DNA of 64,000 nucleotides from Bacteroidota bacterium (GTDB lineage: Bacteria; Bacteroidota; Bacteroidia; B-17B0; Aurantibacillaceae): the NCBI GenBank assembly GCA_018267475.1, contig JAFDYI010000005.1:1-64000 (forward strand). The letters run 5' to 3'. The translations under genes were made by a program, and so were the position numbers. The notes under the pieces were generated by a model. The model did not search any database and had not been told where the DNA came from. It saw only the letters and a list, made by a program, of their open reading frames with translations. Shown here in pieces: positions 36,377 to 43,240 of this stretch; positions within the stretch are counted from its first letter, which is position 1; every line of letters begins with the position of its first letter.

Positions 36377-36440
36377 CTTTTATCCTTTGAATGAGCTGAT
36401 TTTTCTACTATTTTTACTATATTCCTATTTTTAGGGACGG

Positions 36441-36470
36441 CAAAGGTAATACTTTATTTCTATTCAACAA
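36441..36470 (-). promoter_or_regulatory. Promoter of the 32-gene ribosomal operon
   Basis: On the minus strand TTG (36470-36468) and an exact TACCTTTG (36448-36441) are 19 nt apart. Predicted leader to the rpsL ATG is nearly 60 nt; only a weak 4-bp hairpin is visible in it. Confidence 0.7.
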
Positions 36471-36553
36471 GTCCTTTTTGTTGTTTTTTTTAATTTTTTG
36501 TTGAAAACTTTTTTCTACCCATTTTTTAAGGCACGGTTTTTGCTCTAAAAAAA

Positions 36554-37204
36554 TTACGCAATAACGCTTATCCCTCCTTTTACCACTTCATTTAGCTGCA
36601 CTTGTACTTTAGTGCCAATAGGCAAAAAAATATCAACCCTAGAGCCAAATTTTATAAACCCAAACTGCTGACTTTGTTGTGCTGTATCGCCCTCTTTGCT
36701 GTACATAACAATACGGCGCGCCAAAGCCCCGGCTATTTGCCTAAAAAGTACCTGGGTACCGTCTTTTTTTGTTACTACTACGGTAGTGCGCTCGTTTTCG
36801 GTAGATGATTTGGGGTGCCAAGCTACCAGATATTTGCCGTGGTGGTGTACAGCATAGCTTACCGTGCCACTTACCGGATAGCGGTTTACATGCACATTGG
36901 TGGGCGACATAAATATAGAAACCTGCAAGCGTTTATCTTTAAAAAACTCGGTTTCTTCTACCTCTTCTATTACCACTACCTTACCATCGGCGGGGCAAAC
37001 CACTTTGGCTTCATCTTTTGTCCAGTTACGACTGGGGCTTCTAAAAAATTGCAGTACCACTACCAGCACAAAAGCACTTATAGTGTATGCGGTGTAAGCC
37101 GCTACCGCACTCTCAGGAAAAAAATAAAAAGCAATACCAATAAGTATGGCCGAAAAAACAAATGCAAGTGCAATAGTTGGGTAGCCCTCTTTGTGAATAG
37201 TCAT
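36554..37204 (-). CDS. psd: Phosphatidylserine decarboxylase, short family
   Basis: 216 residues from ATG 37202-37204 (MTIHKEGYPTI). Two hydrophobic helices (about 12-55) anchor it. The catalytic part has VCPADGKVVVIEE, FMSPTNVHVNRYPVSG, and the self-cleavage site Gly-Ser in FIKFGSRVDIFLP, which yields the pyruvoyl cofactor. It makes phosphatidylethanolamine at the inner membrane. The longer reading frame to 37396 runs through the promoter and is rejected. Divergent from the PorE-like gene. Confidence 0.93.
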   Translation of the reverse strand: MTIHKEGYPTIALAFVFSAILIGIAFYFFPESAVAAYTAYTISAFVLVVVLQFFRSPSRNWTKDEAKVVCPADGKVVVIEEVEETEFFKDKRLQVSIFMSPTNVHVNRYPVSGTVSYAVHHHGKYLVAWHPKSSTENERTTVVVTKKDGTQVLFRQIAGALARRIVMYSKEGDTAQQSQQFGFIKFGSRVDIFLPIGTKVQVQLNEVVKGGISVIA

Positions 37205-37228
37205 AATTTGATTTAAAAAATAAAGCGG

Positions 37229-37259
37229 CAAAGCTATATCTTTAAAGGATAAAAGCAAA
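37229..37259 (-). promoter_or_regulatory. Promoter of psd
   Basis: TTTG (37259-37256) and an exact TAGCTTTG (37236-37229) on the minus strand with 19-nt spacing; the element ends 25 nt before the psd ATG. Confidence 0.65.
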
Positions 37260-37297
37260 ATGCTTCTTTTTTTTTTACGCGCGAAAAATAAAAACCG

Positions 37298-37305
37298 TAC
37301 TTTTA
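37298..37305 (+). promoter_or_regulatory. Candidate -7 element for the PorE-like gene
   Basis: TACTTTTA, 7 of 8 matches, 14 nt before the ATG at 37319. A second partial match with a 3-nt spacer lies at 37308-37316. Confidence 0.35.
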
Positions 37306-37318
37306 TGTAATTTTTGTT

Positions 37319-39274
37319 ATGCAACAAAGGCCATCTTATCTTATATACTCCTTTTTTTTCGTGCTGATGTTGTTTCAGTCGCCGGTTTATGCTCAAAACA
37401 TCAAAAAGCTTTTAAAACAAGGTGAAGAGGCTATGCAGGATAAAAATTATTTTTCAGCCGCGCAAGTGTATAACCAAATCATCTTACAAGATTCTTTTAA
37501 CCTAAGCTACCAGTACTTATATGCCGATGCCAGTCGCCTCAATTTTGACAACGATATTTCCTTGCACTGGTACCAAAAAGTTTTTAAAACCGATAACGGA
37601 AAAAACTACCCGGAAACCATTTTTTGGATAGGAGAACTGCTAAAGAGCAAAGCGCAATACAAACAAGCTAAAAAATTTTTTACCAAGTTTGCCTCCTCTA
37701 ACCGCCGAAGTAAAAATGAGCATACAAAACTATTGGTAGAAAAAGCCAAACTAGAGAGCGAGGCCTGCGACCTTTCGCAATTAATGATGAAAAACCCGCT
37801 GGCTATAGTAGTAGAACATTTGGATAGTAATATAAATTCAAAAGTATCGGAATACGCGCCTATAGAGGCCGACAGCCTGTTGTATTTTTCATCGCTGCGA
37901 AACAAAAACGACAAAGACACCAAAAACGATATCGCCTTCAATAAAATTTTTATTTCAAAAAAAGAACAACAAAAATGGAAACGCGCCCAAGAGATGGACA
38001 GCCTCATAAACCAACAAGGTGTGCACACCGCCAACACCTGTTTCAACAGCAACTTTACCGAAATTATTTTCTCGCAATGCCAACAAAAAGATGCTTCTAC
38101 CTTTGTATGCCAACTATACCAAGCCCAATACCTACAAGGCAAATGGAGCAAGCCTACCCTATTGCCCAGCCCTATTAACACAGAAGGCAGCAGCAGCACC
38201 CAGCCTGCCTTGGCACAAATAAATAACGATACCTATTTGTTTTTTTCATCTAACCGCAGCGGCGGGCAAGGCGGTATGGATATTTGGTATGCAAAAAAAA
38301 CAGCCGACAACAGCTATTCGGCCCCCACAAACGCAGGAAAACTAATAAACAGCTACGAAGATGAGATAACCCCTTATTTTGAAGATATCACACAAACTCT
38401 TTATTTCAGCTCCAACCACCATAAAGGCATGGGAGGCTTTGATGTATTTAAAAGCGAATATAAAAACGAAACATTTAAAGCCCCTGAAAACGCAGGCTAT
38501 CCGCTTAATAGTCCGCTAAACGATATTTACTACAGCATTAACAGCAAAAAAGACAAAGCCTATTTATCTTCTAATCGAATCGGTTCTTTTTTTGAAGAAA
38601 AGCAAAGCTGTTGCAATGATATATACGCTTTTGCCATTACCCCCCTTATACAAAACGAACCGGCCAAACCCATAGATACCTCTTTGCAAATTATCAGCAA
38701 AATGAAGCTGCTGGTGCCTCTTACTTTGTACTTTCATAACGACGAACCCGATGCTAAAACCAAAGCCATTACTACCAAAAAAAATTACAAAAAAACCTGC
38801 GAAGACTACCTGGCTATGAAACCCCTGTACCTAAAAGAGTTTTCTAAAAATTTAAAAAACGAAGAAAAACAAGGGGCTGAAAACCGCATTGAAAACTTTT
38901 TTGAAGACAGCGTACAGGCCGGCTTCAACGATTTAGAAAAATTTTCGCTGCTGCTGGAGGAAGTACTAAACCGTGGGGAAACCGTAAAAATAACCATGCA
39001 GGGCTTTTGCTCCCCCTTAGCCTCTACCGACTACAATATAAATTTAGCCAAAAGAAGAATCAGTAGTTTGCAAAACTATTTTAACCAATACAAAAATGCA
39101 TTGTTTGTTCCCTATGTACAAAGCGGAAAACTTATTTATTACGAAGAGCATGTAGGCGAATTGCCCGCCAGCAAACAAAGCGACGATTATTACGACACAC
39201 GAAATAGTATTTACAACACCGGAGCCGCTGCCGAACGAAAAATACAGATTATTGCCGTATCCGAAATACGGTAA
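37319..39274 (+). CDS. PorE-like envelope protein: TPR, PD40/WD40-like propeller, OmpA-like C-domain
   Basis: 651 residues with a signal peptide (to about residue 25, ending SPVYAQ). Residues 27-140 form TPR-like helices. From about 165 to 445 there are PD40-type blades (YLFFSSNRSGGQGGMDIWYAKK, TLYFSSNHHKGMGGFDVFKS, KAYLSSNRIG). The last part (about 510-651) resembles an OmpA-like peptidoglycan-binding domain (VKITMQGFCSPLASTDYNINLAKRR). This TPR-propeller-OmpA order is that of PorE, which ties the T9SS to peptidoglycan, but the family has several paralogues and no lipobox is present, so the T9SS role is a suggestion. No partner gene adjoins it. Confidence 0.75.
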   Translation: MQQRPSYLIYSFFFVLMLFQSPVYAQNIKKLLKQGEEAMQDKNYFSAAQVYNQIILQDSFNLSYQYLYADASRLNFDNDISLHWYQKVFKTDNGKNYPETIFWIGELLKSKAQYKQAKKFFTKFASSNRRSKNEHTKLLVEKAKLESEACDLSQLMMKNPLAIVVEHLDSNINSKVSEYAPIEADSLLYFSSLRNKNDKDTKNDIAFNKIFISKKEQQKWKRAQEMDSLINQQGVHTANTCFNSNFTEIIFSQCQQKDASTFVCQLYQAQYLQGKWSKPTLLPSPINTEGSSSTQPALAQINNDTYLFFSSNRSGGQGGMDIWYAKKTADNSYSAPTNAGKLINSYEDEITPYFEDITQTLYFSSNHHKGMGGFDVFKSEYKNETFKAPENAGYPLNSPLNDIYYSINSKKDKAYLSSNRIGSFFEEKQSCCNDIYAFAITPLIQNEPAKPIDTSLQIISKMKLLVPLTLYFHNDEPDAKTKAITTKKNYKKTCEDYLAMKPLYLKEFSKNLKNEEKQGAENRIENFFEDSVQAGFNDLEKFSLLLEEVLNRGETVKITMQGFCSPLASTDYNINLAKRRISSLQNYFNQYKNALFVPYVQSGKLIYYEEHVGELPASKQSDDYYDTRNSIYNTGAAAERKIQIIAVSEIR

Positions 39275-39349
39275 AAGAAAAAAATACTGCGCTCATACCA
39301 AAACGAATGCCCTTTATTGATTGTGCAACCATAACACCAAACTTATACA

Positions 39350-40100
39350 AAATAAAGAAGCCCCTGCGTGCAGGGGCTTCTTTACAACTAATAAACAGAG
39401 TATGTTTAATCCTTAATAAACTTGATGTAAGTACCTTGGGTTAATATGGTATAAATACCCGAAGCATAAGCACTTACGTTTAATTGAGTTTGAGTGTCTT
39501 TTACTTGCAGCACTTCTACTACCTGTCCAATAGCGTTGTAAACCGTAATCGTTCCTAACTCGCTACTGGCTTGTACCGTTACTTGGTTGCTGGCCGGGTT
39601 GGGGTAAACAGATAAGTTATTTTGTGCATAACGGGCTATCCCGGTGCAAGCATCTACTACTAAAGCCACGCTGTCTTTATTAGAACAAGAAGTGGTGCTA
39701 TTGGTATAGCTATACACTACATTAAAAGTACCGGTAGCTGCAGTGGGGGTAAAGGTGTTGCCGCTTACATGAGTACCGCTATATACGCCTCCTGCGGGGC
39801 TTCCGGTTAAAGTTATAGGAGTACCATTTACACATACGCTGGGCGATGAAGCCGTTAATGAAAGCGTAGGCAAAGCATTTACATTTACCGCTACTGTAGC
39901 GGTGTTTACACAACCGTTGGCATCGGTACCCGTTACGGTGTAAGAAGTGGCTGCGGTAGGGCTAACACTTATATTAGCGCTAGTAGCAGACGTATTCCAT
40001 GCGTAACTTACAGCACCTGTAGCACGTAGGCTATCGCTGCTGCCTGTACAGATTGCAGCAGAAGCAGCCGTAGCGGTTACGTTGGGTAAGGCATTTACAG
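39350..40100 (-). repeat. 3' cassette copy A: terminator, sorting domain and last Ig-like repeats
   Basis: Near-identical to 42490-43240; by eye roughly 30 mismatches and no indels over about 750 nt. Covers the terminator, the non-coding spacer, the sorting domain and two upstream domains. Confidence 0.85.
39354..39383 (-). terminator. Strong hairpin terminator after the FG-GAP adhesin gene
   Basis: AAAGAAGCCCCTGC and its complement pair almost without loop; the minus strand continues TTTATTTTG. It is shared by the convergent PorE-like gene. An identical copy lies at 42494-42523. Confidence 0.9.
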
Positions 40101-42318
40101 GGACAGAAACGGTATCCATATTGACGCAACCATTAACATCAGTGCCCACTACGGTATATGTTGTAGTAACCGTAGGTGTTATGGTAATGCTTACCGTAGT
40201 AGCACTGGTACTCCATGTATAAGTAGAAGCGCCACTAGCGTTTAGTATATCATTGCTGCCTGAGCATATAGCTGTTGTAGATGTGGCCGTGGCTGTTACC
40301 GTGGGTAAAGAATTAACCGTAACAGTGGTAGTAATTGCGTTAGAAACACAGCCTACACTAGTAGTACCCACTACGTTGTACGTAGTGTTAACCGTAGGTG
40401 TTACGCTTATGCTAGCAGTGTTATCAGATGTACTCCAAGTATAAGTACTTACGTTATTGCTAGCTGTGAGCGTGGTGGTGCTGCCTATACAAACGCTTGT
40501 ATTCCCGCCTACCGTAATAGTGGGCGCTACGTAAGCAGGTGCGTAACTAGCGCTGGTAACAGCACCCGGGGTTACCCAGTTGCTATTTGCACCGTTTAAA
40601 GTAAAATTAGCCATAGGTATATCGTTGCTGTTTCCAGAAGAGTCTCTTATAGTTGTAACAGAGGCGTTGTTTAATCCCGCAGCTCCTTCGTTAAATTTAT
40701 AATAGGCTAACAATCCATTTTGAGGCATGGGCAACTCACCGTACAGGTAGTTTTGTATCTCGGTTTGGCATAATGCCCTATTCCAAAAACGAACCTCATC
40801 TATATCTCCATCAAATTTTTCTGTTCCTCCTTGGTTAGAGCCAATTGCAAAAGAGCCGGACGGAGTATTAGGGATAACGGTGGTAGTAAAAGTGTAAGCC
40901 GCCCCATTTACATATAACATCCAATTGTTTCCTTGAGAGGTAACCATCACATTAGTCCATACATTAGGAGCGACAGTAACCGTAGAAGTAAGTATAAAAA
41001 CACCTCCAACTACAACAGATAAATATTGTGAATTATCCATAAAAAGAGCATAACCCGAAGATCCAGTGTTACCATTAGAAACAATCATTTGATTACCACC
41101 TGTATTTACTCCCGACCAGTTTACATAAGCACCAAATGTAATATTATCGGTGAGGGTTGAAAAGTTAGGGATAATAGCATTGTTGCTAGTAGAAGCTTGA
41201 AAATTTAAAGCAGCACCGGGGGTAACACATTGTAGCAGTACAGATGCGTTGTAATCAGAGCTATTAACATTTGCCAAATCTATTTTACTGTCTCCGTTAA
41301 AATCAGTAGCTATTGCGCAATATGGCCCATTGCCTACCATATAGCTTCCGCCTGATCCAAAAGTACCACTTCCGCTATTTAATAATACTGTAGCATTCTT
41401 GCTTCCAAAATTTACAGTAGCTAAATCCATCTTAGTGTCTCCATTAAAATCTGCAGAACACACAGAGTACACACCATTTCCCACGCTATAACTAACTGCT
41501 GTGCTAAAAGAAGTTCCGGTGCCATTGTTTAACAACACGGAAACGTTGTTTCCGCTATAGTTAGCAGCCGCTATATCGGCTATACCATCTCCGTTATAAT
41601 CGGCAGCCGTTACAGAAACAGGCATTGCTCCCACATTGTAATTAGAAGCTGCACCAAAAGTACCTGTTCCGCTATTTAAAATAACAGATACGTTATTAGA
41701 TGATGAGTTCGCCGCTACCACATCTGGTTTTCCATCTCCATTAAAATCAGCAGTAGCTATATATAAAGGAAAACTTCCAACCCCATAATAAGCTGTTGAA
41801 CCAAAAGTACCGGTACCGCTATTTAACAGAATAGATACATTGTGAGTAGCCTCGTTAGCCGTTGCTAAGTCAGGCGAGCCATCTCCATTAAAATCCGCTG
41901 AAACTACACAATAAGGAGAATTGGCAGTTGTATAAGTTACAGCAGCAGCGAAAGTGCCCGTACCACTGTTTATATACACCCCCACTTTATTGTCCCCTTC
42001 ATCAGCTACAGCTAAATCTTGCTTTCCATCACCATTAAAATCAGCAGCACAAATAGAATACGGATAACTCCCTGCCGGATAATTTACCATAGAGGAAAAA
42101 GTACCGTCACCATTATTAAACAACACTGAAATGTTGCTGCTAGAAGCGTTTGCTGTTGCCATATCCGGATGCCCATCACCGTTAAAATCGGCAGAACATA
42201 CCGAATACGGCTCGGCTCCTGTACCATAGGTTACTTGAGGACTAAAGCACAATCCCTGCGCTGTTCCTTTTACATTCATAGCCGCTAAGACAGCTATACT
42301 TAGTAGTATTTTTTTCAT
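39406..42318 (-). CDS. Large T9SS-secreted adhesin: seven FG-GAP repeats, LamG domain, Ig-like repeats
   Basis: 970 residues from ATG 42316-42318 (MKKILLSIAVLAAMNVKGTAQ is the signal peptide). Seven FG-GAP/VCBS units follow (about 25-365), each with a calcium-loop-like D-x-N-G-D-x-x-x-D motif (e.g. ADFNGDGHPDMA). Next are a LamG jellyroll (about 370-600; GDIDEVRFWNRALC), several PKD/Ig-like repeats of about 80 residues (TYTWSTSDNT, TYTWSTSATT, SYAWNTSATS) and a type A sorting domain (YPNPASNQVTVQAS to TYIKFIKD). A surface or secreted binding protein, ligand unknown. Its 3' end is nearly identical to that of the next gene. The start at 42366 is rejected because it lies upstream of the promoter's -7 element. 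Confidence 0.88.
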   Translation of the reverse strand: MKKILLSIAVLAAMNVKGTAQGLCFSPQVTYGTGAEPYSVCSADFNGDGHPDMATANASSSNISVLFNNGDGTFSSMVNYPAGSYPYSICAADFNGDGKQDLAVADEGDNKVGVYINSGTGTFAAAVTYTTANSPYCVVSADFNGDGSPDLATANEATHNVSILLNSGTGTFGSTAYYGVGSFPLYIATADFNGDGKPDVVAANSSSNNVSVILNSGTGTFGAASNYNVGAMPVSVTAADYNGDGIADIAAANYSGNNVSVLLNNGTGTSFSTAVSYSVGNGVYSVCSADFNGDTKMDLATVNFGSKNATVLLNSGSGTFGSGGSYMVGNGPYCAIATDFNGDSKIDLANVNSSDYNASVLLQCVTPGAALNFQASTSNNAIIPNFSTLTDNITFGAYVNWSGVNTGGNQMIVSNGNTGSSGYALFMDNSQYLSVVVGGVFILTSTVTVAPNVWTNVMVTSQGNNWMLYVNGAAYTFTTTVIPNTPSGSFAIGSNQGGTEKFDGDIDEVRFWNRALCQTEIQNYLYGELPMPQNGLLAYYKFNEGAAGLNNASVTTIRDSSGNSNDIPMANFTLNGANSNWVTPGAVTSASYAPAYVAPTITVGGNTSVCIGSTTTLTASNNVSTYTWSTSDNTASISVTPTVNTTYNVVGTTSVGCVSNAITTTVTVNSLPTVTATATSTTAICSGSNDILNASGASTYTWSTSATTVSITITPTVTTTYTVVGTDVNGCVNMDTVSVPVNALPNVTATAASAAICTGSSDSLRATGAVSYAWNTSATSANISVSPTAATSYTVTGTDANGCVNTATVAVNVNALPTLSLTASSPSVCVNGTPITLTGSPAGGVYSGTHVSGNTFTPTAATGTFNVVYSYTNSTTSCSNKDSVALVVDACTGIARYAQNNLSVYPNPASNQVTVQASSELGTITVYNAIGQVVEVLQVKDTQTQLNVSAYASGIYTILTQGTYIKFIKD
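40550..41215 (-). repeat. LamG module shared between the two adhesins, copy A
   Basis: Encodes the same LamG domain as 43480-44146 with few amino-acid differences; starts GAALNFQASTSNNAI and contains GDIDEVR(F/L)WNRALC. Confidence 0.8.
41230..42260 (-). repeat. Seven tandem FG-GAP repeats within the adhesin gene
   Basis: Units of about 145 nt, each encoding (Y/V)S(V/I)xxADFNGDGxxDxA, then NxSVLxNxGxGTF. They differ from one another, so they are old, not recent copies. Confidence 0.8.
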
Positions 42319-42336
42319 ATTTTTTAAAAATTTAAG

Positions 42337-42366
42337 CAAAAATAAACTTAAATAGATAAACCGCAA
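42337..42366 (-). promoter_or_regulatory. Promoter of the FG-GAP adhesin gene
   Basis: TTG (42366-42364) and an exact TATTTTTG (42344-42337) on the minus strand, 19 nt apart; leader about 12 nt. Confidence 0.6.
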
Positions 42367-42489
42367 GAATACATTTTAATTATTTAACATATTTTGTGCT
42401 TTATTAACTAAAAAAACAGAATATGTAATAAAAAGTCATTCGTCTTTAACAATATATTTTGCAGAAAGTGCTTTTTTTACCCCTCTACA

Positions 42490-43240
42490 AAATAAAGAAG
42501 CCCCTGCGTGCAGGGGCTTCTTTACAACTAATAAACAGAGCATGTTTAATCCTTAATAAACTTGATATAAGTACCTTGGGCTAATATGGTATAAATACCC
42601 GAAGCATAAGTACTTACGTTTAATTGAGTTTGAGTGTCTTTTACTTGCAGCACTTCTACTACTTGTCCAATAGCGTTGTAAACCGTAACCATGCCTAACT
42701 CGCTACTGGCTTGTACCGTTACTTGGTTGCTGGCCGGGTTGGGGTAAACAGATAAGTTATTTTGTGCGTAACGGGCTATGCCGGTGCAAGCATCTACTAC
42801 TAAAGCCACGCTGTCTTTATTAGAACAAGAAGTGGTGCTATTGGTATAGCTATACACTACATTAAAAGTACCGGTAGCTGCGGTGGGGGTAAAGATGTTA
42901 CCACTTACATGAGTACCGCTATATACGCCTCCTGCGGGGCTTCCGGTTAAAGTGATAGGGGTACCATTTACACATACGCTGGGCGATGAGGCCGTTAATG
43001 AAAGCGTAGGCAAAGCATTTACATTTACCGCTACTGTAGCGGTGTTTACACAACCGTTGGCATCAGTACCCGTTACGGTATAAGAAGTGGCTGCAGTAGG
43101 GCTAACGCTTATATTAGCGCTAGTAGCAGACGTATTCCATGCGTAACTTACAGCGCCTGTGGCTCGTAAGCTATCGCTGCTGCCTGTACAGATTGCAGCA
43201 GAAGCAGCCGTAGCGGTTACGTTGGGTAAAGCGTTTACAG
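42490..43240 (-). repeat. 3' cassette copy B: terminator, sorting domain and last Ig-like repeats
   Basis: Partner of copy A at 39350-40100, same orientation, 3.1 kb away. Conservation runs through the non-coding terminator, which selection on protein function alone would not explain. Confidence 0.85.
42494..42523 (-). terminator. Hairpin terminator after the LamG adhesin gene
   Basis: The same 14-bp stem as at 39354-39383, followed by TTTATTTTG on the minus strand. Confidence 0.9.

Noticed and set aside
36554-37396. Longer 280-residue form of phosphatidylserine decarboxylase
   Set aside because: The extra 64 residues are read from the promoter and its upstream region, are highly basic, and are not part of the short family.
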